A stretch of DNA of 42,222 bases from an uncultured Eubacteriales bacterium (GTDB lineage: Bacteria > Bacillota > Clostridia > Oscillospirales > Oscillospiraceae), in NCBI GenBank assembly GCA_900314485.1, contig OMVL01000017.1, forward strand, positions 1-42,222, given 5' to 3'. Numbering within the stretch: the first letter of the stretch is position 1; each line of letters starts with the position of its first letter. The position numbers and the translations under genes are program-made. The notes below the pieces were generated by a model. That model was not told where the DNA came from. It did not search any database and was given only the letters and a program-made list of their open reading frames with translations. Of this stretch, positions 25,316-33,809 are shown piece after piece.

Positions 25316-25399
25316 CCGTCGGAACGCTCTTTCTCAAAATTTTCCTGCCGCTGGGTCTTTTCTTCTCGCCCTTTCCCCTTTTTTCTCCAATTCCGGTCA

Positions 25400-25427
25400 T
25401 TGCAATTTTTTCCGGTTGTGGTAGACT
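25400..25427 (+). promoter_or_regulatory. Possible promoter of the 272-residue membrane protein gene
   Basis: -35 TTGCAA (25400-25405), a 16-bp spacer and -10 TAGACT (25422-25427), 43 bases before the ATG. Confidence 0.45.
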
Positions 25428-25470
25428 GTTACTCGTAGGCGATATGCCTGCTGTCAAAGGAAGTGATTGA

Positions 25471-26289
25471 ATGACCATAAAGCGATCTGCGGCTCTGTCC
25501 CTGATACTGGGGCTGATCTGCGGCGGTTTTCGCCTGGCCGTTTGGAAGGCGGCCTATGACCCTGTCACCCAGCTGGTCACGGACCCGGCGCTGGTCCGGA
25601 CCTGCAATCTGTTTTTCTGCCTGTGTCTGCTGGTGATCGGCCTGGTCTTTTTTATCCGACATCCCAGAGATACCGTCTCTCCCGCTCCCTATGGCAGCCA
25701 GACCCCTGCCCGGCGGCTGCTTCGGCTGGCGGCGGTGGTTTGCTCCCTGTTTGCCGGAGGGCTGCTGATCTCAGAGCAGTGGAGCGCAAGGCCATTTCCT
25801 GTGATCTCTCTGATTCTGGGGTTGCTGCTCCTAGGCCAGGGCGTGGCAGAGCTGCTGCTCACCCTGTGGACGGACACGGAGCGCAAGCGGTATATCTCCC
25901 TGCTCCTCCTCCCCGCCTTTTCCGGGTGCTTCTGGCTGGTGGCCTTTTATCACCAGTTCGGATCCTACCCTAACCGGGAGACCTATCTCTGGCCCATTCT
26001 CACCGGCATTGTCCTCGCCGCCGCCTGGGTGGGGTATGCCGCCTTTGCATATGAACGGCCCAAGGGGACGGCCTTTGCCCTCATCGCCCTCCTGGCCCTG
26101 CCTATGCTGCTCATGGCCGCCGCTGCCCCCCTGCCCTTATCCTATCGTCTCTCTCTGTTAGGTCAGCTGGCCTGGCTTTTGGCGGCGCTGCTGTCCATGA
26201 AGTTCCAGGCTCCTGCCGCAGAAGATACCTCTCTCACCGAAGAGACAGAACATACAGAAGAAGGAGAATCCCCATGTCTGAAGAACTGA
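25471..26289 (+). CDS. Hypothetical polytopic membrane protein
   Basis: 272 residues with about seven hydrophobic segments, starting MTIKRSAALSLILGLICGG. There are short loops, among them a polar one (RHPRDTVSPAPYGSQTPARR) after the second helix, and an acidic C-terminal tail (TSLTEETEHTEEGESP). No family is recognised. AAAGGAAG precedes the ATG. Its last 16 bases overlap the start of the tRNA-binding-domain gene, so the two are probably one operon. Confidence 0.75.
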   Translation: MTIKRSAALSLILGLICGGFRLAVWKAAYDPVTQLVTDPALVRTCNLFFCLCLLVIGLVFFIRHPRDTVSPAPYGSQTPARRLLRLAAVVCSLFAGGLLISEQWSARPFPVISLILGLLLLGQGVAELLLTLWTDTERKRYISLLLLPAFSGCFWLVAFYHQFGSYPNRETYLWPILTGIVLAAAWVGYAAFAYERPKGTAFALIALLALPMLLMAAAAPLPLSYRLSLLGQLAWLLAALLSMKFQAPAAEDTSLTEETEHTEEGESPCLKN

Positions 26290-26696
26290 ACCTCACCCCC
26301 GCAGCGGAAACCGCTGCCCCCGAAGCACCTGCCGCCCCCGCCGCCCAGCCGGAGGCCGAAGCTCCCAAGGCGGAGATCAGCTTTGACGTCTTTGAGCAGG
26401 TGGATATGACCGTCGTGAAGGTCAAGGAGTGCGCCAACGTAAAAAAGAGCAAGAAGCTGCTCTGCTTCCAGCTGGATGACGGCACGGCGGAAGGCCGCCA
26501 GATCCTCTCCGGCATCGCCCAGTGGTACACCGCTGAGGAGCTGGTAGGCAAGACTCTGGTGGCCGTCACCAATCTGGCTCCCCGGAAGATGATGGGCCTG
26601 GAGTCCAATGGCATGCTGCTCTCCGCCGAAAAGGACGGAGAGCTGAAGCTGGTCATGCTGGACGACAGTGTGCCTGCCGGGGCAAAGCTGGTGTGA
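26274..26696 (+). CDS. tRNA-binding (EMAP II/MetG C-terminal-like) OB-fold protein
   Basis: 140 residues. An alanine/proline/glutamate-rich N-terminal tail (about residues 8-32) precedes one OB-fold tRNA-binding domain of the kind found at the end of methionyl-tRNA synthetase and in CsaA/Trbp111: FEQVDMTVVKVKECANVKKSKKL, ILSGIAQWYTAEELVGK and NLAPRKMMGLESNGMLL. It stands free of a synthetase domain. AGAAGGAGAA precedes the ATG. A role as tRNA-binding helper or chaperone is possible; the partner is unknown. Confidence 0.85.
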   Translation: MSEELNLTPAAETAAPEAPAAPAAQPEAEAPKAEISFDVFEQVDMTVVKVKECANVKKSKKLLCFQLDDGTAEGRQILSGIAQWYTAEELVGKTLVAVTNLAPRKMMGLESNGMLLSAEKDGELKLVMLDDSVPAGAKLV

Positions 26697-26710
26697 TATA
26701 TTTTTGAAAC

Positions 26711-26742
26711 GCAAAAGGAACGGCAATTTGCCGTTCCTTTGC
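26711..26742. terminator. Bidirectional terminator before spoIID
   Basis: AAAGGAACGGC (26714-26724) pairs with GCCGTTCCTTT (26730-26740) around AATTT. T-rich sequence follows on the minus strand (TTTTGCGTTTCAAAAAT) and TTTGCTATT on the plus strand. Confidence 0.85.
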
Positions 26743-26773
26743 TATTATCCGGCTGCAATTCGCCCGCTCAGAT

Positions 26774-27838
26774 TTAGTCTCCTTCCACCGTTGTTCCCGG
26801 ATAGTAGTGCTCCAGAATCTCCCGGTACGACGCGCCCTCCTTTGCCATGACGTTGGCCCCGTACTGGCTCATGCCCACTCCGTGGCCGTAGCCGGTGACA
26901 TAGAAGGTGACTGTCTCTCCCTCGCACTCCACCTCAAAGGTGGCAGAGCGCAGGTCACAGAGGGCCCGCAGCTCCTGGGCGGTGACGGTGACGCCGCCCA
27001 CTGTAAAGGTCTCCGGCGCTCCGCTGTCGTCCGTCGTGCCGCCTGTAAACCACTGGGCGCAATCTCCGGAGAGATCGGCATTTGGATAGCTTGCGGTAAA
27101 GCGCCGGGCAAATTCCGATGCCTCCATAGTGACCACGCTGTAATAATTGGGGGCGTCCTCCTCCCCCTCGGGGCTGTCCACCGAGACCAGATAGGGGATG
27201 TCCTGCCCCCAGACCGCCTGGGCAGACCGGGTGCGCCCGGCGGAGGAGGCGTGAAAGACGGTAAGGGCAGGCTCTCCCTCCCAGACCACCGTCTCCCCGG
27301 CAGTGGCGGCAATGGCTGCGGTGAGCTTGTCGGCGTATTCCTCCCCCTTGTCCTCTGGCCACTTCTCCAGCCGCTCACTACGGGAGATCCAGGCCTGACA
27401 GCAGCGGTAGTCGGTGCAGACGTCCGCTTGGAGATGATTTTTCTTGCTGTGCAGCATCTGATACAGCGTGTAGGTCCGGGCGGCCACCGCCTGGGCCTTG
27501 AGGGCCTCCTCCTCAAAGGCGGCGGGCATCTCCGCCGCCACCACCCCCCAGAGGTAGTCCTCCATGTCCATTTCCTCCACGCTGCCGTCCGGCATCAGCA
27601 CCCGGAGGGTGTCCTGTGCGGCGGGCGTCTCCGTCACAGTCTCCTTCGCCGGCGCCTCCAAGGGAGCGGAGGCCGGTTCAGGGTCGGACGGTGCCGAAAC
27701 GGGGGCCGGCAGGGGCTCGTCCAGAACGATTGCAGACGCCTGGGCATCAGGATCCGGCCCGGCAGGCAGGGCAGTCAGGGGCAGGGCCAGCAGGGCCAGC
27801 ATAAGGGCCAGGGCAATCAGCAGGGCACGATGCAGCAT
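26774..27838 (-). CDS. spoIID: Stage II sporulation protein D
   Basis: SpoIID is the lytic transglycosylase of the engulfment machine, acting together with SpoIIP. The 354-residue protein has an N-terminal membrane/signal segment (RALLIALALMLALLALPLTALPAG), a proline/alanine-rich linker (about 35-75), and the SpoIID domain: VEEMDMEDYLWGVVAAEMPA with the catalytic-region glutamate, ALKAQAVAARTYTLYQ, VFHASSAGRT and the C-terminal GYGHGVGMSQYGANVMA. AAGGAGAG precedes the ATG at 27838; an ATG 33 bases upstream has no ribosome binding site. Confidence 0.95.
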   Translation of the reverse strand: MLHRALLIALALMLALLALPLTALPAGPDPDAQASAIVLDEPLPAPVSAPSDPEPASAPLEAPAKETVTETPAAQDTLRVLMPDGSVEEMDMEDYLWGVVAAEMPAAFEEEALKAQAVAARTYTLYQMLHSKKNHLQADVCTDYRCCQAWISRSERLEKWPEDKGEEYADKLTAAIAATAGETVVWEGEPALTVFHASSAGRTRSAQAVWGQDIPYLVSVDSPEGEEDAPNYYSVVTMEASEFARRFTASYPNADLSGDCAQWFTGGTTDDSGAPETFTVGGVTVTAQELRALCDLRSATFEVECEGETVTFYVTGYGHGVGMSQYGANVMAKEGASYREILEHYYPGTTVEGD

Positions 27839-27867
27839 GGTAAATCTCTCCTTGCAAAAGGATTTTT

Positions 27868-27877
27868 TCATTCTATA
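27868..27877 (-). promoter_or_regulatory. Possible sporulation-sigma -10 box of spoIID
   Basis: TATAGAATGA on the minus strand, 30 bases before the spoIID ATG, nearly matches CATAGAATGA upstream of spoIIP (22907-22898). Both resemble the -10 of sigma-E promoters; no convincing -35 is seen here. Confidence 0.3.
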
Positions 27878-27968
27878 TAAAATTCCACTATCATCCAGGA
27901 GAAATGCCACGTTTTTTGTTCTATTGTGACGGTTTTTTCTCCGGTGATTCATTTTCTTGCTTGTCCGT

Positions 27969-27997
27969 TTGACTTATTTGCTTTGCTCATATATAAT
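27969..27997 (+). promoter_or_regulatory. Citrate synthase promoter
   Basis: -35 TTGACT (27969-27974), a 17-bp spacer and perfect -10 TATAAT (27992-27997), 71 bases before the ATG. Confidence 0.82.
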
Positions 27998-28068
27998 ATA
28001 CGGTAAAGTGATGCGGTATAGACATGTGTTCTTCCCCCTCGCAAATCCAGAAAAGGCGCTGAACAGCT

Positions 28069-29436
28069 ATGAGCAGACTTCTCTCCCCTGAGACAAACGA
28101 ATATATCCACGATCTGAGCAGCCAGCTGAATGCATACAGCCGGATCCGTCCCGCCCTGTACGAGAAGTATCAGGTCCGCCGGGGTCTGCGCAACGGGGAC
28201 GGCACCGGCGTGATGGCCGGTCTCACCGAGGTGGGCAGCGTAAAGGGCTATTACATTGAGGACGGCGAAAAGCAGCCCATGGAGGGCCGCCTGCTCTATC
28301 GGGGCATCAGCGTAGAGGATCTGATCCGGGGCTGCGTCAACGAAAACCGCTTCGGCTTTGAGGAGACCGCCTATCTCCTGCTCATGGGCCAGCTCCCCAA
28401 CCGGGCGCAGCTGGAGCAGTTCCAGCGGGCGATGGACGAGATGCGTCCCCTCCCCCATATGTTTACCGAGGACATGATCATCAAGGCTCCCAGCCAGGAC
28501 ATTATGAATAAGCTGGGCCGCAGCATCCTTACCCTCTATTCCTATGACGACGATCCGGAGACTATGACGCTGGAAAATCAGCTTCGCCTGGCCATGCAGC
28601 TCATTGCCCGGACGCCCATGATCGTAGCCCACGGCTATGCCGCCAAGCGGTGCTACTTTGACAAGGCATCCCTTTACATCCACCGGGCCCAGCCCGGCAA
28701 GGGCACGGCAGAGAACATTCTGGCAGCCATCCGGGAGGATCAGCAGTACACCGAGGAGGAAGCTCGGCTGCTGGATCTGTGTCTCATGCTCCACGCCGAG
28801 CACGGCGGCGGCAACAACTCCACCTTTACCTGCCGGGTCATCTCCTCGTCCTACACGGACATCTTCTCCTCCATCGCCGCGGCGGTCGGCTCCCTCAAGG
28901 GCCCCCGGCACGGCGGGGCTAACATCAAGTGCAAGCAGATGATGGACTACATCGCCCAGACGGTAAAGGACTGGAAGGACGACGACGAGGTTGCCGCCTG
29001 CATTGCCAACCTTCTCCGGGGCCGGGGCTATGACCACAGCGGTCTGGTCTACGGCATGGGCCATGCTGTCTACACCCTTTCCGACCCCAGAGCCAAGGTG
29101 CTCAAGCGCTTCAGCCGCACGCTGGCGGAGAAGCGGGGCATGGGAGACCGGCTGGAGTTGATCGAGCGTGTGGAGCGCATCACCCCTCAGGTGTTCTCCG
29201 CCGTCACCGGCAAAGAGAAGATCATGTGCGCCAATGTGGACCTGTACTCCGGTTTTGTCTACGATATGCTGGGCATTCCCGAGGAGCTCTATACCCCCCT
29301 GTTCGCCACCGCCCGTATGGTGGGCTGGTGCGCCCACCGGATGGAGGAGATCTTCAGCGGCAGCCGTATCATCCGGCCCGCTTACAAGGCCGTTGGGCCC
29401 AAAAATCCCTTTGTCCCTCTGGACGATAGACTGTGA
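28069..29436 (+). CDS. gltA: Citrate synthase
   Basis: Condenses acetyl-CoA and oxaloacetate to citrate. The 455-residue protein has the active-site segments LHAEHGGGNNSTF (H242, H245), YGMGHAVYTLSDPRA (H332) and the catalytic aspartate D391 in NVDLYSGFVYDML. Arginines for citrate binding are present near the end (RIIRPAYKAVG). Length and sequence are of the Firmicutes citrate/2-methylcitrate synthase type. The ribosome binding site is weak (AAAAGG). No other TCA-cycle gene is nearby; a role in glutamate synthesis is likely by inference. Confidence 0.94.
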   Translation: MSRLLSPETNEYIHDLSSQLNAYSRIRPALYEKYQVRRGLRNGDGTGVMAGLTEVGSVKGYYIEDGEKQPMEGRLLYRGISVEDLIRGCVNENRFGFEETAYLLLMGQLPNRAQLEQFQRAMDEMRPLPHMFTEDMIIKAPSQDIMNKLGRSILTLYSYDDDPETMTLENQLRLAMQLIARTPMIVAHGYAAKRCYFDKASLYIHRAQPGKGTAENILAAIREDQQYTEEEARLLDLCLMLHAEHGGGNNSTFTCRVISSSYTDIFSSIAAAVGSLKGPRHGGANIKCKQMMDYIAQTVKDWKDDDEVAACIANLLRGRGYDHSGLVYGMGHAVYTLSDPRAKVLKRFSRTLAEKRGMGDRLELIERVERITPQVFSAVTGKEKIMCANVDLYSGFVYDMLGIPEELYTPLFATARMVGWCAHRMEEIFSGSRIIRPAYKAVGPKNPFVPLDDRL

Positions 29437-29486
29437 TCTGTGTTAGAATAGATTGCAGCGACAATTTGTGACAAACGATTGAGACG

Positions 29487-29513
29487 GGCCGCTGGACACA
29501 GCGGCCTGTTTTC
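29487..29513 (+). terminator. Terminator after citrate synthase
   Basis: Perfect 8-bp arms GGCCGCTG (29487-29494) and CAGCGGCC (29499-29506) around GACA, followed by TGTTTTC. Confidence 0.8.
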
Positions 29514-29536
29514 TCATTTGGAAAGGAGCAATTCCC

Positions 29537-30838
29537 ATGGAGGAGAGACGACCCCGCAAGCGCCGGCCGAGACCTGGCTTTGTCCTCAATGCAGTGTGTC
29601 TTATCGTCATTCTCATCTGCTTTGCCATCGGCGGCATTCAGTCCGTGGCAGCCCGTCACCAGGCAGAAAAACAGGCCGCCGCCGAGGCTGCCGCCCTTCA
29701 GGCCCAGCAGGAGGAGGAGCGCCGTCTGGCAGAGGAACAGGCCGCCGCACTGGAGGCCAGCAAGTACGACTTCACCTTCTCCTTCATGGGTGATTTGAAT
29801 CTGGCGGACGACTGGTCTCCCATGCAGCATCTCAAGGCCCGGGAAAACGGCATTGAGGACTGTATCGGTCCCGAGCTTTTGCAGCTCATGCGGGATGCCG
29901 ACCTCTTCTGCGTCAACAACGAGTTTGCCTTCACCACCCGGGGGCAGGCTCTGGCGGGTAAGCGGTGGACCATCCACGGCGACCCGGCCAACGTCTCCAT
30001 CCTTGAGGAACTGGGCGTAGACCTGGTGACTCTGGCCAACAACCACATCTATGACATGGGCCCTGACGGCCTGACTGACACCCTCGCCACGTTGGACGGC
30101 GCCGGCATCCTCCGGGTAGGCGCAGGCGAGAACATTGTAGAGGCCTCCGCCCCCGTCTATGTGGAGCGGCAGGGAGTGACCGTGGGCTTTGTAGACGCCT
30201 GCAACGCCGAGCATACCCGCTATACCCCCGAGGCCACGGAGGACTCCTCCGGCGTGCTGCTGTGCTACGAATATGACAAATTCCTCTCCTCCGTCCGGGA
30301 GGCCAAGGAAAACGCCGACTTTGTCATCGCCATGGTGCACTGGGGCACGGACTATGTATATGAGACCTCTGACGAGCAGCGGGATCTGGGCCACCAACTC
30401 ATTGACGCCGGAGCGGATGTGGTCATCGGCGCCCACAGCCACTGCATTCAGGGCATTGAGTACTACAACAACTGCCCCATCTTCTACGGTCTGGGCACCT
30501 GCTGGTTCAACAATAAGACGCTGGCGACCTATATGCTCCAGCTCCATTTCCAGGGGGACATGAATGGCGGTACCATTACCTCCACCGTCCTTCCCGGCAT
30601 GCAGGACAATTGGGTCACCCGGCTGGCTCCCACGGAGGAGGAGGCCACCTCTACCACCGACCTCATCCTCCAATATTCCAACGGGGTCTACTTTGAGCGG
30701 GACACCGACAGCGAGCTTTACGCCTATGTCCTCCACGAGGGCCAGGCCCCCGCAGCCGAAGCCTCCCCGGAGGACGCCGGCACCGACGACGCAGCCCCGG
30801 AGAGCGAGCCTGACCTGGGCGAGACCGGCGAAGCGTAA
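29537..30838 (+). CDS. CapA-family (PGA_cap) metallophosphatase-like protein
   Basis: 433 residues. A basic N-terminus, one membrane helix (FVLNAVCLIVILICFAIGG), a short alanine/glutamate coiled coil (about 42-75) and then an extracellular CapA/YwtB-type domain: FSFMGDLNLADD, FCVNNEFAF, LVTLANNHIYDMGPDGL, VIAMVHWGTDY and VVIGAHSHCIQG. These are the metal-binding motifs of the poly-gamma-glutamate capsule protein family. The C-terminus is acidic and low in complexity. No capB/capC genes are near, so the substrate is unknown. GAAAGGAG precedes the ATG. Confidence 0.88.
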   Translation: MEERRPRKRRPRPGFVLNAVCLIVILICFAIGGIQSVAARHQAEKQAAAEAAALQAQQEEERRLAEEQAAALEASKYDFTFSFMGDLNLADDWSPMQHLKARENGIEDCIGPELLQLMRDADLFCVNNEFAFTTRGQALAGKRWTIHGDPANVSILEELGVDLVTLANNHIYDMGPDGLTDTLATLDGAGILRVGAGENIVEASAPVYVERQGVTVGFVDACNAEHTRYTPEATEDSSGVLLCYEYDKFLSSVREAKENADFVIAMVHWGTDYVYETSDEQRDLGHQLIDAGADVVIGAHSHCIQGIEYYNNCPIFYGLGTCWFNNKTLATYMLQLHFQGDMNGGTITSTVLPGMQDNWVTRLAPTEEEATSTTDLILQYSNGVYFERDTDSELYAYVLHEGQAPAAEASPEDAGTDDAAPESEPDLGETGEA

Positions 30839-30857
30839 AACAAAATGACGTACCGAA

Positions 30858-30893
30858 AACGGGGACGCATGCTTGTGCGTCCCCGTTCTATTT
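30858..30893. terminator. Bidirectional terminator after the CapA-family gene
   Basis: Perfect 12-bp arms AACGGGGACGCA (30858-30869) and TGCGTCCCCGTT (30876-30887). CTATTT follows on the plus strand; on the minus strand the stem is followed by TTCGGTACGTCATTTTG, a weaker tract. Confidence 0.8.
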
Positions 30894-31167
30894 ACAGCAG
30901 GATCATAACGGCAATGCCCGTACAGGCCGCCCCGGCCAGAAACCAGAGCCAGCCCCGGTACTTCCCCAGCCGGGCCAGGCCCCGCTTACCGGGGGCGTGC
31001 TTTCGGAGATAACTGTCTGCCGCCTCCTTTGCCTCCTGCACCACCTGTTGGGCCGTCACGCCCTGCTGCTCGGCGGCGTCCTCCTTGAGCAGGAAGATGG
31101 CCTGTTCAAATAACTGCTGATCCGGTGGGCGAACGACGATCACCCGCCGGGAAGTTCCCTTTACCAT
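30892..31167 (-). CDS. Small tail-anchored hypothetical protein
   Basis: 91 residues. A charged, mostly helical cytoplasmic part (VVRPPDQQLFEQAIFLLKE, QQVVQEAKEAADSYLRKH) is followed by a basic stretch and one C-terminal membrane helix (WLWFLAGAACTGIAVMILL). The ATG at 31167 is 11 bases from AAAGG; a GTG 9 bases upstream is too close to it. It follows spoIIE by 64 bases on the same strand, so it may share its transcript. No family recognised; a sporulation role is only suggested by position. Confidence 0.7.
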   Translation of the reverse strand: MVKGTSRRVIVVRPPDQQLFEQAIFLLKEDAAEQQGVTAQQVVQEAKEAADSYLRKHAPGKRGLARLGKYRGWLWFLAGAACTGIAVMILL

Positions 31168-31231
31168 GGCTTCCACACCTTTCCAAGTTTGGAATCAGTA
31201 TGGTCACACAGCTGGGAAAATATACCTCCGT

Positions 31232-33631
31232 TTAACTTGCCGCCTTTGCCCGCACCCGATTTGGGGCTTTTGTCCGCTTGCTCAGCTGGAGTACCAATAC
31301 GGTCCGGTCGTCCCGGCCCCCGGGACTGCGCTCCAAAATGCGGGCCGCCAGCTCTTTGGGGCTCTTGTCCCGGTGGTCCCGGATGAGGGGCCAGATCCAG
31401 TCGTCCTCCTCTCCGTCCAGAATGCCGTCACTGACCATGACGGCCAGGTCCTCGCCCCCCAGCTGAAAGGAGCAGACATCCGGCTCCGCCCTCTGGCCGA
31501 ATTCCAGTCCCGCAGGGAGGCTGGTGCCGGAGAGCTTTTTTACCCGGCCGGACTGGCGCAGGTAGGTGGGGCCTGCCCCCAGCTTGTAGCTCTGGCCTTC
31601 CCCGGAAAACAGGTCCAGTCCCACAAGGTCAATGGTGGTAAAGCCCACCTCCTGCTCCCCACGGAGGGCAAGGGCATTGGAGAGGGTGGCAAGGGCGATC
31701 TCCGGGCTGACCCCGGCCCGGAGAAAGTCCTCCAGCAGGCGGAGCGCCAGATGACTCTGCTCCGCCGCCAGACGGCCGCTGCCCATGCCGTCGCAGAGCA
31801 CCACCCACAGCCGGCCGTCCTTGTCCCGAAACCAGTTGCCCCCGTCTCCGGAGACCGTCTCCCCCTCTTTGGAGAGGGCGGCCACCCCGGCGGTGGCCTG
31901 ATAGTTGTCCTCCTGGACCAGCGTCAGCCGCTGGCCCGCCCGGTCCCGCTCCAGGGGACCCAGGGCAAAGGACATGCCCATATTGCGGCTCAGCGCCTCC
32001 AGCAGGGGGCCGTCCTGAACGGAGCTCAGGTCCTCTCCCGTCATCTGGAGGACCAGACGTCCCCGAAGGTCCCGGCCCAGGCGGATGTCCGCCTCCAGCC
32101 CATGGCGTTTGAGAAAGCGGAGGACGGGCTGCGCCTGCTGAGGGTCGGGAGTCAGGTCGTATTCCAGCTCCTTTGCCGCCCGGCCCAGCAGCTCGGACAG
32201 CTGGGCATACTGCCGCCACACAGCCTCCCGGCTGGTCCGAAGCCGGGCCTCCATCTGCCGCCGATGGAGCAGCGAGGCATATTCCACATTGGCTGCCGAG
32301 ACCAGTTCCCCCGCACGAGAACAAACGCTCAAAAATGAGATGGGGGCGTCGCTCAGCTTGCCGTAGCCCCGCTGCCGGGTGGCAGAGAGGAGCCGCTGAA
32401 AGGCCTGATAAGTATCGTGATAGTCCTGTTTCCAACACAGGGGGTAACGGGGGCAGTCCTGACAGACCTGCTCCGCCGCCCGGTCAAAGACCTGCTCCAG
32501 ACGCTGGGCAGGGTCCGGAGGCCGGTCCAGTCCCCCGCGCATATCCTCGTACAATGTGCGATAGGCCGCCGCCTGCCCCGTCAGCTTGTCCTGCAGCTGA
32601 CGCTTGGTATAAGAGGGATAGGCAGGAACCGGGAGGGCCTGTAAGGGGGGCGACGCCCGGGGCCGGTCCCTTGCCCGAACGGGGAGGACGCGGTCCGGGA
32701 GGGCGCTGACAATGGCGGCCGCCGCCCCCATGTCCAGCACCAGGCTCACCTGTAATTCCGCAGGGCCGTTCCACAGCGCAGCGGCGCAGCCCCCGGCAAA
32801 AAAGCCCAGTCCCGCCAGCCACCGGCTCTTTTCCATTACCGCTCCTGCGAGCAAGGCCCCAAAGGCCAGCGCCCCGGTGTACAGTCCTCCCCCGCCGCAG
32901 CAGAGATCCAGCACCAGTCCAAGCACCACCCCTGCCGACACTGCCTCGGTCCCCGACCGGCGGGCCAGCAGGAGCACTGCCGCCGCCGAGAGGGCAATGC
33001 CCAGCCCCATCTGGCCGAAGAGGGCAATCCCCCGGAGGGCCGCCGCCAGTGTGCCGCCTAAGTAGAGCAGTCCCGCTCCCACCCATCGTCTGTCCGCCGG
33101 CGTCTCAGGCTCTGTCCAGGGTTGGAGGGCCAGCCGGTAGAGAAAGGCGGAGCCGGTGATGAGCAACACCTCGGTTCCAAAGGCCAGCAGGTCCCGCCGA
33201 TGCCAGCCCAGCTCCGAGAGATAGAGAAAGCCGGTGAGGGCACCCACGACTCCGCCGCACAGGGGCATAAACCACCGCTTTTGATAGACGGGCATATCAT
33301 AAAAGGCAAAGGCCACTGCATAGATAAAGATAGCGGCGGAGACATACCGCAGGCCGCTGACCAGCCCCAGAGTGGAGAGATAACCCAGACTGGCTCCCAC
33401 CAGAGCGGCAAATCCGCCCAGTCCCGACCCGGAGGCCGCCACAAAGCCCAGAGCAAAGGGGGAATATGTATCAAACACCCGGGCGGCGGAGAGCATTACC
33501 CCAAGAAGCAGCCGCCCGGCACACTCCGCCAAAACCGGAACCGCCGGTTGACGGGCCAGTACCTCCCAGCCCGATTCCAACGTCTGCCGCAGGGTGTGGT
33601 ATACATCGTATCCCCGTTCCATCGCTTTCAT
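31232..33631 (-). CDS. spoIIE: Stage II sporulation protein E (PP2C phosphatase)
   Basis: SpoIIE dephosphorylates SpoIIAA to release sigma-F in the forespore and helps the asymmetric septum. The 799-residue protein has an N-terminal half with about ten membrane segments (residues about 35-320), a central cytoplasmic region with a cysteine-containing stretch (CQDCPRYPLCWKQ) and the C-terminal PP2C domain: VVLCDGMGSGRLA near 610, VMVSDGILDGEEDDW near 730 and RDDRTVLVLQL near 775. GAGGTGAG precedes the ATG at 33631. The spoIIAA/AB genes are not in this window. Confidence 0.95.
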   Translation of the reverse strand: MKAMERGYDVYHTLRQTLESGWEVLARQPAVPVLAECAGRLLLGVMLSAARVFDTYSPFALGFVAASGSGLGGFAALVGASLGYLSTLGLVSGLRYVSAAIFIYAVAFAFYDMPVYQKRWFMPLCGGVVGALTGFLYLSELGWHRRDLLAFGTEVLLITGSAFLYRLALQPWTEPETPADRRWVGAGLLYLGGTLAAALRGIALFGQMGLGIALSAAAVLLLARRSGTEAVSAGVVLGLVLDLCCGGGGLYTGALAFGALLAGAVMEKSRWLAGLGFFAGGCAAALWNGPAELQVSLVLDMGAAAAIVSALPDRVLPVRARDRPRASPPLQALPVPAYPSYTKRQLQDKLTGQAAAYRTLYEDMRGGLDRPPDPAQRLEQVFDRAAEQVCQDCPRYPLCWKQDYHDTYQAFQRLLSATRQRGYGKLSDAPISFLSVCSRAGELVSAANVEYASLLHRRQMEARLRTSREAVWRQYAQLSELLGRAAKELEYDLTPDPQQAQPVLRFLKRHGLEADIRLGRDLRGRLVLQMTGEDLSSVQDGPLLEALSRNMGMSFALGPLERDRAGQRLTLVQEDNYQATAGVAALSKEGETVSGDGGNWFRDKDGRLWVVLCDGMGSGRLAAEQSHLALRLLEDFLRAGVSPEIALATLSNALALRGEQEVGFTTIDLVGLDLFSGEGQSYKLGAGPTYLRQSGRVKKLSGTSLPAGLEFGQRAEPDVCSFQLGGEDLAVMVSDGILDGEEDDWIWPLIRDHRDKSPKELAARILERSPGGRDDRTVLVLQLSKRTKAPNRVRAKAAS

Positions 33632-33746
33632 TGCGTCTCACCTCATTTGTAAGCTTTGAACTGATTATATCTGTCCCAAAATGAAAGGGTTTTTTCCAAC
33701 AAATTTTGCCCTCTTGAGCTGGATCGCCCAAATTATGAAAAAATTC

Positions 33747-33776
33747 TTGCCTAAGTTGCGGACAAGCAGTTATAAT
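33747..33776 (+). promoter_or_regulatory. Promoter of the DUF362 gene
   Basis: -35 TTGCCT (33747-33752), an 18-bp spacer and perfect -10 TATAAT (33771-33776), 33 bases before the ATG. Confidence 0.72.
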
Positions 33777-33809
33777 ATAGGATAAAAGGCTGCGAAAGAG
33801 GTGCTGACT

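Noticed and set aside
31166..32338. A 390-codon plus-strand frame opposite spoIIE
   Set aside because: The spoIIE PP2C domain is read on the minus strand; the plus frame has no recognisable domain.
33640..33700. Spo0A-controlled promoter for spoIIE
   Set aside because: A TATAAT is present on the minus strand, but no -35 at either normal or 21-bp spacing and no good TGTCGAA box was found.
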